Of a stretch of DNA of 64,000 bases, positions 34,841 through 42,354 are shown piece by piece. Below the pieces are notes generated by a model, which saw only the letters and a list, made by a program, of their open reading frames with translations, had not been told where the DNA came from and ran no database searches. The first letter of the stretch is position 1; every line of letters starts with the position of its first letter. A program made the translations under genes and the position numbers. The DNA lies in assembly GCF_000426045.1 (NCBI RefSeq), contig NZ_AUEP01000003.1, positions 186,001-250,000 of the forward strand, read 5' to 3'. Source of the DNA: Marmoricola sp. URHB0036. Its GTDB lineage: Bacteria > Actinomycetota > Actinomycetes > Propionibacteriales > Nocardioidaceae.

Positions 34841-34960
34841 CAGGGGTGCTCCCATCGTCCGAACCCATAGTGGAGGAGCCTGCGGGGCGCGACGCTGTAC
34901 GCCACACTGGTAGACCGGGCCGGGCGAGGGGACGAACGGGGCATCGGGAAGAATCCCCGC

Positions 34961-35803
34961 ATGGAGCTCTCGTTCTTCACCCGCGGCGAGGGGGACGTCC
35001 TTGTTCCCACCGAGCTCGCCTGCAGCCTGTGGAGCGACGACCAGGTGCACGGCGTCGCGCTGAGCGGCGCCCTCGCCCGATCCCTCGAACGGGCCGTGAC
35101 CGAGACGGGCCGGGCCGACCTGCGGCCGGCGCGCTACACCGTCGACCTGTTCCGCGCCGCGAGGATGCAACCGTGCGAGCTGCGCACCGTCGTGGTCCGC
35201 GAGGGGCGACGGCTGTGCCTGGTCGATGCCGTCATCGAGCAGGGCGGGGAGCCGGTCGCGCGCGCCAGCGGACTGTTCCTCAAGCCCAGTGAGCCTGCGC
35301 CCGGTGCGGTCTGGGAGCCGGAGATCGTCTTCGACCCGCCGCCACTGGAGCTGGCCCCGGTCTCCGACGAGCCGCGCGTGCCTCTGTTCAGCAGCGAACG
35401 CATCGGCTGGTCGACCTCGTTCGGCGAGCACCAGAACGGTGACCGCAAGATGACCTGGCAGACCGGCATGCCGGTGATCCCCGACGAGAAGCCGTCTCCG
35501 TTCGTCGCGGCAGCGAGCATCGCCGACGCCGCGAGCATGGTCACCAACTGGGGCAGCAACGGTGTCGAGCAGATCAACACCGACATCACCCTGACACTCG
35601 CCCGCACCCCCGTCAGCCTCGAGATCGGTCTCGCGGCCACCGATCGGATCAGCAGCGAGGGCATCGCCGTCGGCACGGCAACCGTCTTCGACCGCCAGGG
35701 CCGCTTGGGATCGGTCGTCGTCTCGTCGATCGCCAACGCCCAGCGCACCGTCGACTTCGGCGTACACGACTTCAGCGACGACCCCCGGGCCAGCGGCGCC
35801 TGA
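34961..35803 (+). CDS. acyl-CoA thioesterase-like double-hotdog protein
   Basis: The 280-residue protein has two hotdog halves: N-terminal 'SFFTRGEGDVLVPTELACSLWSDDQVHGVALSGALARSLERAV' and 'LRPARYTVDLFRAARMQPCELRTVVVREGRRLCLVDAVIEQGGEPVARASGLFL', then a C-terminal half with 'AAASIADAASMVTNWGSNGVEQINTDITLTLARTPVSLEIGLAATDRI' and 'GIAVGTATVFDRQGRLGSVVVSSI'. This is the layout of TesB-like 4HBT thioesterases, which hydrolyse acyl-CoA. Substrate chain length is not predictable. It is divergent from the membrane hydrolase gene. Confidence 0.85.
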   Translation: MELSFFTRGEGDVLVPTELACSLWSDDQVHGVALSGALARSLERAVTETGRADLRPARYTVDLFRAARMQPCELRTVVVREGRRLCLVDAVIEQGGEPVARASGLFLKPSEPAPGAVWEPEIVFDPPPLELAPVSDEPRVPLFSSERIGWSTSFGEHQNGDRKMTWQTGMPVIPDEKPSPFVAAASIADAASMVTNWGSNGVEQINTDITLTLARTPVSLEIGLAATDRISSEGIAVGTATVFDRQGRLGSVVVSSIANAQRTVDFGVHDFSDDPRASGA

Positions 35804-35815
35804 GGACCGCCCGGA

Positions 35816-35857
35816 CGTCATACGAATCGTGGCCTCCAGCGCACCGTCCGTATGACG
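35816..35857. terminator. 9-bp inverted repeat after thioesterase gene
   Basis: CGTCATACG (35816-35824) and CGTATGACG (35849-35857) are perfect inverse copies with a 24-base spacer, 13 bases after the stop. It could be a weak terminator or an operator ahead of tRNA-Gln and glmU. Confidence 0.4.
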
Positions 35858-35903
35858 CACCGCAACGACTGAGCGGCCCGCCAGTAAAGTCCACCAAAGA
35901 CAT

Positions 35904-35982
35904 TCCCCGGTTGGTCTGCCGGCAGGGCCCGCCTGACTTTGAATCAGGACAAGCGACGTAGGTTCGACTCCTACCCGGGGAG
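35904..35982 (+). tRNA. tRNA-Gln (anticodon TTG), unusual D arm and variable loop
   Basis: Acceptor arms TCCCCGG (35904-35910) and CCGGGGA (35975-35981) pair fully; the U1-A72 pair and discriminator G fit tRNA-Gln. The anticodon arm is CCTGA-CTTTGAA-TCAGG (anticodon TTG), and the T arm GTAGG-TTCGACT-CCTAC. The D arm is atypical (GGTC...GGCC with T instead of A at the usual position 14), and the variable loop has about 9 bases, making 79 bases in all. A tRNA-Gln before glmU is conserved in related actinobacteria, to my knowledge. Confidence 0.75.
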
Positions 35983-35983
35983 C

Positions 35984-37432
35984 GTGAGCACCACGAGCAT
36001 CACCGTGATCGTCCTCGCCGCCGGCGGGGGCACCCGGATGAAGTCCAAGACCATGAAGGTGCTGCACCCGATCGCGGGGCGCAGCATGATCGGCCACGTC
36101 CTCGAGGCCGTCTCCGTCCTCGAGCCGCGCCGGGTGGTCGCCGTGGTCGGCCACCAACGTGAGCAGGTCGGTCCGCACATCCAGGAGCTGGTGCCCGACG
36201 CCGTGCTCGCGGTCCAGGAGACCCAGGACGGCACCGGCCACGCCGTACGCATCGCGTGGGACTCGCTCGAGGAGAGCGACCGCACCGGCACCGTCCTCGT
36301 GGCGTACGGCGACACGCCGCTCCTCGAGGGAGAGAGCCTGCGTGCCTTCGCCGAGGACCATGTCTCCGCCGGTCGGGCGGTCAGCATCCTGTCCGGGATC
36401 GTGACCGACCCGTTCGGCTACGGCCGGGTGCTGCGCGACGAGTCCGGCGAGGTCACCGGGATCGTCGAGGAGAAGGACGCCACCGATGAGCAGGCTGCCG
36501 TCTGCGAGATCAACAGCGGCATCCTCGCCTTCGACGCCGGGTTCCTCGACGCAGCGCTGCCGAGGCTGAGCAACGACAACGTCAAGGGCGAGTACTACCT
36601 GACCGACACGGTCGCGCTCGCCCGCCAGGACGGCCTCGACGTCGGGGCGTTCGCGCTCGACGACGTGCTCCAGACCGAGGGCGCCAACGACCGCGCCCAG
36701 CTGGCCTCCCTGGCCAAGGAGAAGAACCGCCGCATCCTGACCCGCTGGATGCAGGACGGCGTCACGATCATCGACCCCGACACCACCTGGATCGACGTCG
36801 ACGTGAGGCTCGAGGCCGACGTGACGATCCTGCCCGGCGTACAGCTGCTCGGCGCCACGGTGGTGGCCGAGGACGCGGTCATCGGTCCGGACAGCACGCT
36901 CAAGGACGTCGAGGTGGGCGCCGGTGCTCGCGTCGTACGCACGCACGGCGAGCTCGCCGTGATCGGCGCCGGTGCCAACGTCGGCCCGTTCAGCTACCTC
37001 CGCCCCGGCACCGAGCTCGGGGTCGAGGGCAAGATCGGCGGCTTCGTGGAGACCAAGAACGCCAAGATCGGTGACCGCGCCAAGGTCCCGCACCTGTCCT
37101 ACGTCGGCGACGCCGAGATCGGTGAGGGCACCAACGTCGGCGCCGGCACCATCTTCGCCAACTACGACGGCCAGCAGAAGCACCGCACCGTCATCGGCCG
37201 GCACGCCCGCACGGCCAGCAACAACACCTTCGTCGCGCCGGTGCACGTCGGTGACGGTGCCGGCACCGGCGCCGGTAGCGTGATCCGCGAGGACGTGCCT
37301 CCGGGCGCCCTCGCCGTCAGCGCCGGCCCGCAGCGCAACATCGAGGGCTGGGCCCAGCGCAAGCGCCCCGGCACCGACCAGGCACAGGCAGCCGACCAGG
37401 CGCGGGCAGCCGACGAGGCGCACGAGTCCTGA
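35984..37432 (+). CDS. glmU: bifunctional GlmU (UDP-GlcNAc pyrophosphorylase / GlcN-1-P acetyltransferase)
   Basis: The GTG at 35984 gives 482 residues. The N-terminal uridylyltransferase has 'VIVLAAGGGTRMKSKTMKVLHPIAGRSM' and 'QETQDGTGHAV', 'VAYGDTPLL' and 'GYGRVLRDESG'; the C-terminal left-handed beta-helix has 'FSYLRPGTELGVEGKIGGFVETKNAKIG', 'HLSYVGDAEIGEGTNVGAGTIFANYDGQQKHRTVIG' and a short Gln/Ala-rich tail. GlmU makes UDP-N-acetylglucosamine, needed for peptidoglycan and for the surface polymers encoded from 40 kb. It begins 1 base after the tRNA-Gln. prs follows after 107 bases. Confidence 0.96.
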   Translation: MSTTSITVIVLAAGGGTRMKSKTMKVLHPIAGRSMIGHVLEAVSVLEPRRVVAVVGHQREQVGPHIQELVPDAVLAVQETQDGTGHAVRIAWDSLEESDRTGTVLVAYGDTPLLEGESLRAFAEDHVSAGRAVSILSGIVTDPFGYGRVLRDESGEVTGIVEEKDATDEQAAVCEINSGILAFDAGFLDAALPRLSNDNVKGEYYLTDTVALARQDGLDVGAFALDDVLQTEGANDRAQLASLAKEKNRRILTRWMQDGVTIIDPDTTWIDVDVRLEADVTILPGVQLLGATVVAEDAVIGPDSTLKDVEVGAGARVVRTHGELAVIGAGANVGPFSYLRPGTELGVEGKIGGFVETKNAKIGDRAKVPHLSYVGDAEIGEGTNVGAGTIFANYDGQQKHRTVIGRHARTASNNTFVAPVHVGDGAGTGAGSVIREDVPPGALAVSAGPQRNIEGWAQRKRPGTDQAQAADQARAADEAHES

Positions 37433-37539
37433 TTCGCGACACGACGTCACGAGCCCGACCCGCTGTTCCGTCCGGGACGGACCGTGGGTGACAATCAACA
37501 CGTGACCGTGCCACCAGCATCACTGGGGAGCCAGACAGC

Positions 37540-38520
37540 GTGACTGGATACAAGAAGACCACCGAGAAGAACCTGATGCTCTTCAGTGGGCGGGCCCACC
37601 CCGAGCTGGCCGAGGAGGTGGCCGAGGACCTCGGCTCCGGACTGGTCCCGACCTCGGCCTACGAGTTCGCCAACTCCGAGATCTACATCCGCTACGAGGA
37701 GTCGGTCCGCGGGTGCGACGCCTTCGTCATCCAGAGCCACACCGCTCCGGTCAACGAGTGGATCATGGAGCACCTGATCATGGTCGACGCGCTCAAGCGC
37801 GCCTCCGCCAAGCGGATCACCGTGGTGCTGCCGTTCTACGGCTACGCCCGTCAGGACAAGAAGCACCGCGGTCGTGAACCCATCTCGGCGCGGCTGATGG
37901 CCGACCTGTTCAAGACCGCCGGCGCCGACCGCCTGATCACCGTCGACCTGCACGCCGACCAGATCCAGGGCTTCTTCGACGGCCCGGTCGACCACCTGAT
38001 GGCGCTGCCGATCCTCGCCGACCACGTCAAGGACAAGTACGGCGACCAGCGGCTCGCCGTGGTCTCCCCGGACGCCGGCCGGATCAAGGTCGCCGAGCGC
38101 TGGTCGGCCCGCCTCGGCGGCGTACCCCTGGCCTTCATCCACAAGACCCGTCGGGAGGACCGGCCCAACGAGACCGTCGCCAACCGCGTCGTCGGCCAGG
38201 TCGACGGCCGGATGTGCGTGCTGGTCGACGACATGATCGACACCGGCGGCACCATCGTGAAGGCGGCCGAGGCACTGATGGCCGACGGCGCGGCCGGCGT
38301 GATCATCGCCGCCACCCACGCCATCCTCTCCGACCCCGCGGTCGACCGCCTGAAGAACTCCCCGGCCACCGAGATCATCGTCACCAACACCCTCCCGCTG
38401 GCCCCCGAGCGCGAGTTCGACAAGCTCACCTGCCTCTCCATCGCCCCGCTCATCTCGCGCGCGATCAAGGAAGTCTTCGAGGACGGCAGTGTCACGAGCA
38501 TGTTCGATGGGCATGCCTAG
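37540..38520 (+). CDS. prs: ribose-phosphate pyrophosphokinase
   Basis: The GTG at 37540 gives 326 residues with 'NLMLFSGRAHPELAEEVAEDLG', 'EFANSEIYIRYEESVRGCDAFVIQSH', the catalytic-loop region 'YGYARQDKKHRGREPISARLMADLF', 'VSPDAGRIKVAERWSARL' and the PRPP-binding 'VLVDDMIDTGGTIVKAAEAL' (about residues 227-246). The enzyme makes PRPP from ribose-5-phosphate and ATP for nucleotides, His, Trp and decaprenyl-phosphate-ribose. glmU-prs-rplY-pth is a conserved actinobacterial order. Confidence 0.96.
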   Translation: MTGYKKTTEKNLMLFSGRAHPELAEEVAEDLGSGLVPTSAYEFANSEIYIRYEESVRGCDAFVIQSHTAPVNEWIMEHLIMVDALKRASAKRITVVLPFYGYARQDKKHRGREPISARLMADLFKTAGADRLITVDLHADQIQGFFDGPVDHLMALPILADHVKDKYGDQRLAVVSPDAGRIKVAERWSARLGGVPLAFIHKTRREDRPNETVANRVVGQVDGRMCVLVDDMIDTGGTIVKAAEALMADGAAGVIIAATHAILSDPAVDRLKNSPATEIIVTNTLPLAPEREFDKLTCLSIAPLISRAIKEVFEDGSVTSMFDGHA

Positions 38521-38871
38521 CCTGCAGGGCTAGCACAGCCGACCGGGTGGAATGCACCGGAGGAGCGCAGCGGGAGGGCGGCTCCGCCCTGTCGGCGTCC
38601 ACGGCGAGCCGGCAAGTCGACAGACACGGGCGACGCTCCACTACAGGTGACCGCGAGCCGCACGGCCTCCCCACATCCTGATTCGCTTTACCCAGTACGC
38701 GTTCGTTAGGATCGGCAAGTTGCCTCGGCGAGGGACTCACCTCCGTGATCGACGTGGCCGGATGCAGGTACTTCATGCACCGCGCCCGTCTGGAGTGCGG
38801 TGCATGTGTCGTCTCCGGCCCCGGGACAACCACCGACACGCACATGAAGCATCACGAGGAGCACACACAGC
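38521..38871 (+). other. 351-bp gene-free stretch before rplY
   Basis: No coding frame is supported here. It holds a possible promoter (TAGGAT at 38707-38712, poorly defined -35), a likely leader of about 150 bases and a 10-bp hairpin described separately. The first 150 bases contain only short GC repeats (CGGCTCCGCC-type), perhaps the prs terminator. Confidence 0.5.
38774..38806 (+). promoter_or_regulatory. 10-bp hairpin in rplY leader
   Basis: CATGCACCGC (38774-38783) pairs perfectly with GCGGTGCATG (38797-38806) around a 13-base loop, 65 bases before the rplY start. Ribosomal protein genes are often autoregulated through such leader structures; rplY autoregulation is known in enterobacteria, but relation to this hairpin is untested. 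Confidence 0.5.
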
Positions 38872-39582
38872 ATGGCTGAAGACCTGAAGATCACCGCCGA
38901 GACCCGCACCGAGTTCGGCAAGGGTGCGGCCCGCCGGATCCGTCGCGCCGACAAGGTGCCCGCGGTCATCTACGGCCACGGCAACGACCCGCAGCACATC
39001 ACCCTGCCGGGCCACGACACGATGATGGCGCTCAAGCACGGCGGCACCAACGCCCTGCTCTACATCACCATCGAGGGCAAGACCGTGATCGCGCTGACCA
39101 AGCAGGTCCAGGCCGACCCGATCAAGGGCTTCCTCGAGCACATCGACTTCGTCGAGGTGAAGAAGGGCGAGAAGGTCACCGTCGAGGTCCGCATCTACGT
39201 CGTGGGCGAGTCCAAGCCGGACGCCATGACCGTGACCGAGCTGAACACGGTCTCCGTCGAGGCCGAGGCGACCAACATCCCCGAGTACATCGAGGTCTCC
39301 GTCGAGGACGCCGAGGCCGGCTTCCACGTGCTCGCCAAGGACCTGCAGCTGCCCGCGGGCTCGCTGCTGCTCACCGACGACGAGGCCCTCGTGGTCAACG
39401 TGGTCCACGCGCCGACCGCCGAGGAGATCGAGGCCGAGCTCGAGGAGGCCGAGGCCGAGGCCGGCATCGAGCACGACCTCTCCGACGAGGAGGAGGCAGC
39501 CGAGGCTGCGGCCGCCGAGGGTGACGAGAGCGCCGAGGGCGAGGGCGGCGAGTCCTCCGAGTCCTCCGACGACGAGAGCTGA
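38872..39582 (+). CDS. rplY: 50S ribosomal protein L25 / general stress protein Ctc
   Basis: The 236-residue product has the 5S-rRNA-binding bL25 domain at 4-95 ('ITAETRTEFGKGAARRIRRADKVPAVIYGHG' and 'HITLPGHDTMMAL') and the longer Ctc/TL5 C-terminal domain at about 100-190 ('VEVRIYVVGESKPDAMTVTEL', 'IEVSVEDAEAGFHVLAKDLQLPAGS'). It ends in a very acidic Glu/Ala/Ser tail of 45 residues, which is typical of actinobacterial Ctc. It sits on the 50S central protuberance. Ribosome-binding site GAGGAG lies 9 bases upstream. Confidence 0.95.
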   Translation: MAEDLKITAETRTEFGKGAARRIRRADKVPAVIYGHGNDPQHITLPGHDTMMALKHGGTNALLYITIEGKTVIALTKQVQADPIKGFLEHIDFVEVKKGEKVTVEVRIYVVGESKPDAMTVTELNTVSVEAEATNIPEYIEVSVEDAEAGFHVLAKDLQLPAGSLLLTDDEALVVNVVHAPTAEEIEAELEEAEAEAGIEHDLSDEEEAAEAAAAEGDESAEGEGGESSESSDDES

Positions 39583-39593
39583 GCCCGGGTCAG

Positions 39594-40190
39594 TTGACCT
39601 CGGCCGACGACGTCTGGCTGGTCGTCGGGCTGGGCAACCCCGGCCCGACGTACGCCGGCACCCGCCACAACGTGGGTTACCTGGTCGTCGAGGAGCTGGC
39701 CCGTCGGATCGGGGGCAGCTGGCGCTCCCACAAGACCGGCCGGGCCGACGTGGTCGAGGGGCGTCTCGGTGCTCCCGGATCACCGGGGCCGCGCGTCGTG
39801 CTGGCGCGCGCCCGGTGCTACATGAACGAGTCCGGGGGCCCGGTGAAGGCGCTGGCGACCTTCTACAAGGTGCCGCCCGACCACATCATCGCGATCCACG
39901 ACGAGCTCGACATCGACTTCGGCACCCTGCGCAGCAAGCTGGGTGGTGGCGACAACGGCCACAACGGGCTGAAGTCGATGCGTTCGTCGCTCGGCACCGG
40001 TGACTTCTACCGGGTCCGCGCCGGCATCGGCCGGCCTCCGGGACGTCAGGCGCCGGCCGACTTCGTGCTCTCGGGGTACTCCTCGACCGAGCGCAAGGAG
40101 CTGCCCTTCCAGGTCGACACCGCGGCCGACGCCGTCGAATCGCTGATCACGGTCGGCCTCGAGGCCACCCAGCAGCGCTACAACAGCTGA
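39594..40190 (+). CDS. pth: peptidyl-tRNA hydrolase
   Basis: A TTG at 39594 starts the 198-residue protein directly before 'WLVVGLGNPGPTYAGTRHNVGYLVVEELARRIG', with the catalytic His in 'TRHNVGY'. 'RARCYMNESGGPVKALATFYKVPPDHIIAIHDELDIDFGTLRSKLGGGDNGHNGLKSM' carries the Asp and Asn of the active site and substrate channel, and 'FYRVRAGIGRPPGR' follows. It recycles peptidyl-tRNA that has dropped off ribosomes. This is the last gene of the conserved rplY-pth pair; the next gene, on the other strand, starts the polysaccharide locus. Confidence 0.95.
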   Translation: MTSADDVWLVVGLGNPGPTYAGTRHNVGYLVVEELARRIGGSWRSHKTGRADVVEGRLGAPGSPGPRVVLARARCYMNESGGPVKALATFYKVPPDHIIAIHDELDIDFGTLRSKLGGGDNGHNGLKSMRSSLGTGDFYRVRAGIGRPPGRQAPADFVLSGYSSTERKELPFQVDTAADAVESLITVGLEATQQRYNS

Positions 40191-40199
40191 GGGTCCACC

Positions 40200-41279
40200 T
40201 CAGAGCGTGGGCGTGGTCCGGAGCTGGGCCGCGAAGTGCTGCTCCTTGCCGCCGAGCAACCGCCAGGGTGCGGTGCTGTTCAGCGTCGAGTTGAAATAGG
40301 TGACCGCGATGCCACCATGCTTGCGCACGCCGTTGTAGAGGTGCTGCACGAACCTCGGCTCCACGCCGGCGGAGACATCGGTGTTGCCCGTCTCCGCCAG
40401 GCCCCACGCCAGCTGGTGCTCCTGGGCGAACTTCTCGAACTTCGCGAGGTAGCGGCTCTTGAAGCGGGTGCGTTCGGTGACGGTCCGGCCGTCGGCCACG
40501 GCGCCGTACTTGTTGTAGACGTCGAACCCGACCAGGTCGATCTTGGTGCCGCGTGGCCACAACGACGTCAGGGAGTAGTCGCGAGGACCGTAGAACTGGT
40601 TCCAGCCGGTCAGGATGATCGTGTAGGCGACGTTGTGCGCGGTCGAGCGCACGATCGGCGCGAGCCGTTCCTGCATCGCGGTCCACTGGGTGATGTCCTG
40701 GGCGTCGCCCTCGGGCTCGTGGTGGAAGGCCACCCACACAGGCCCGTCGACGGTGGCCAGCCGGCTGGCGAGGTCACGGGCCCAGGTGTCGCCCTGCCCG
40801 GCGGCCATCTCGGCCCAGCTGTAGGGCAGCTTGAAGCTGATCCAGGGCACCCGCTGGTGGGCCACGTCCTGGCGCGCGGTGAGCACGGCCTCGGACACCT
40901 CGTCGGCCGCCCAGTAGGTGCGGTGCACGCCGAGCCGGTGACCCATCGAGCGTTCCCAGGACGTCGGGTCGGTGTTCGAGCCGTACGCCGCCCCCAGCAG
41001 CACGCCGCACTTCGGGATGCCACGCCGGCTGTAGGGGCAACCGTTGTCGAGCACCCGGAGCGCGAGCCGCTTCCGGGGTGACTGCGGCACCTGGTTCATC
41101 CGCGCCACGCGACTCGGGTCGGTGTTCGCCGGCGTCTTCGCCGGCGCGGCCGTGATCACCGTCTCGACGGCGGTCGGCCCCTCGCGCGGAGCGGTGGCGC
41201 CGCCCACGACCAGCAGTCCGGAGAGCAGCACGACCGCAGCGACACGCGTCGCGGGAGAGGTCAGTGCCGTGATCGACAT
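40200..41279 (-). CDS. secreted GH26-like glycoside hydrolase (paralogue 1)
   Basis: The ATG at 41279 gives 359 residues starting with a signal peptide (about 1-28, 'VAAVVLLSGLLVVGG'). The catalytic part, about 80-359, has 'WISFKLPYSW', 'GPVWVAFHHEPEGD' with the predicted acid/base Glu188 in an H-E-P context, 'IDLVGFDVYNKYG' and 'WGLAETGNTD' with Glu296 as candidate nucleophile, 108 residues apart, in the order of family-26 beta-barrel mannanases and related enzymes. The 485-residue paralogue at 49134 is closely similar over this domain. Probable role: cutting or modifying the polymer made by this locus; substrate unknown. Confidence 0.75.
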   Translation of the reverse strand: MSITALTSPATRVAAVVLLSGLLVVGGATAPREGPTAVETVITAAPAKTPANTDPSRVARMNQVPQSPRKRLALRVLDNGCPYSRRGIPKCGVLLGAAYGSNTDPTSWERSMGHRLGVHRTYWAADEVSEAVLTARQDVAHQRVPWISFKLPYSWAEMAAGQGDTWARDLASRLATVDGPVWVAFHHEPEGDAQDITQWTAMQERLAPIVRSTAHNVAYTIILTGWNQFYGPRDYSLTSLWPRGTKIDLVGFDVYNKYGAVADGRTVTERTRFKSRYLAKFEKFAQEHQLAWGLAETGNTDVSAGVEPRFVQHLYNGVRKHGGIAVTYFNSTLNSTAPWRLLGGKEQHFAAQLRTTPTL

Positions 41280-41430
41280 GTGAGCGCCAGTCCGGTTCGA
41301 GGAGTGAGACAAAACCTGTCACCGGCCCGTCAGAAAGCGGACGCGAGCGCGTTGACGTTGCGGGAGATTCTAGGTCGAACGGGGTGCTTTCCCCGCGTGG
41401 GCGGACCTGGTGGGTGGCTTCTGGACTGGA

Positions 41431-41453
41431 CCAGCTCCCCGTAGAGGAGCTGG
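41431..41453 (-). terminator. terminator hairpin of the wecG-like gene
   Basis: CCAGCTCC (41431-41438) and GGAGCTGG (41446-41453) form an 8-bp stem with a 7-base loop just after the stop of the minus-strand glycosyltransferase gene; there is no U-tract. Confidence 0.55.
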
Positions 41454-41458
41454 ACCGG

Positions 41459-42223
41459 TCAGGACCGTGAGCGGCGCCGGAGCGTGCTCATCGCCAGGAC
41501 GGCCGTGGCCCCGGCGCCCTTGGCGTAGCGGGGACCCAGTCGCTGCGGTGCCTGGGCGACGCGCGCGATCCACTCCAGGCCCGAGCGGCGCAGCAGGACG
41601 GGTGCCCGCTTCTCGTCGCCGACGAGGTGGCCGAACCAGCCGCCGCAGGTCAGCACCAGGCTGGGCGGAAGGTCGTCGCGGTGCTGCTGGCTCCAGACCA
41701 TCTCGCGGGGTGCGCCGAGGCCGATGACACTGATGTCGGGCGCGACCTCGCGCAGCCGCGCGAGCGGCCCGCTCCAGTCGTCGTGGAAACCGTGGTCGGT
41801 GTGCACGATCTCGGCCACCCCGGCCGCCTGGAGCACGGCACCGGCCCGCTCGGCGAGTCCATCGGGTCCACCGACCAGTGCGACGCGAGGAGCGCGGCCG
41901 GTCCGGGCCGCGAAGCCACGCAGGAGCTCCCAGCCGATGTCAGTCGTGGGTGCACGCTCGATCCGGTCGGCGCCGGCGAGCCGGGCCAGCCAGACCACGG
42001 AACCGCCGTCGGCGTACACCACGTCGCCCTGGCGCATGGCCACCACGAAGTCACGCTCGCGGCGGGCGTTGAGCCCGCCGACGTGGAGGGCGTAGGCGAA
42101 CGCGGGCTTCGCCGTCGCCGTGAGGGTCAGGTCGACGAGATGGTCCACCAGCTCCCCGCAGGGCGAGTCGCTGACCCAGAACGGCCCGACCTCGACCTCA
42201 GGCACCCGTGCCTGTGCGGACAT
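41459..42223 (-). CDS. WecG/TagA/CpsF family glycosyltransferase
   Basis: From ATG 42223, 6 bases after a G-rich ribosome-binding site, the product has 254 residues; ATG 42229 or 42325 are alternatives. The family pattern is present: 'FAYALHVGGLNARRERDFVVAMRQGDVVYADGGSVVWLARLAGADRIERAPTTDIGWELL', with the N-A-R-x-D-x-x-x-x-x-Y-x-D-G catalytic Asp segment and 'RAPTTD' substrate pocket, then 'RVALVGGPDGLAERAG' and 'ISVIGLGAPREMVWSQQHRDDL' (G-x-G-x-P-x-x-E-x-W). Family members add ManNAc or similar sugars to a lipid-linked primer at the cytoplasmic membrane face. Confidence 0.9.
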   Translation of the reverse strand: MSAQARVPEVEVGPFWVSDSPCGELVDHLVDLTLTATAKPAFAYALHVGGLNARRERDFVVAMRQGDVVYADGGSVVWLARLAGADRIERAPTTDIGWELLRGFAARTGRAPRVALVGGPDGLAERAGAVLQAAGVAEIVHTDHGFHDDWSGPLARLREVAPDISVIGLGAPREMVWSQQHRDDLPPSLVLTCGGWFGHLVGDEKRAPVLLRRSGLEWIARVAQAPQRLGPRYAKGAGATAVLAMSTLRRRSRS

Positions 42224-42354
42224 TGGCATCCCCCCGGAGGGAAGTATCGCATCGGCGCGCGGCTCGGCCTGCACCGATGTCGACCGGCGCCGCTGCTGCG
42301 GGATGTTCCTCTTCTGCACGTTCATCAGTCGAACCCTTCGCCTTCCGCGTCAGC

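Noticed and set aside
37460-37490. terminator between glmU and prs
   Set aside because: TCCGTCC and GGACGGA are adjacent inverse copies with a one-base centre, too tight for a normal hairpin; left out as a feature.
34841-37501. minus-strand open frame extending the membrane hydrolase upstream through the thioesterase and glmU
   Set aside because: The extension runs antisense to two clear genes and a tRNA; the ribosome-binding site and family-like start are at 34840.
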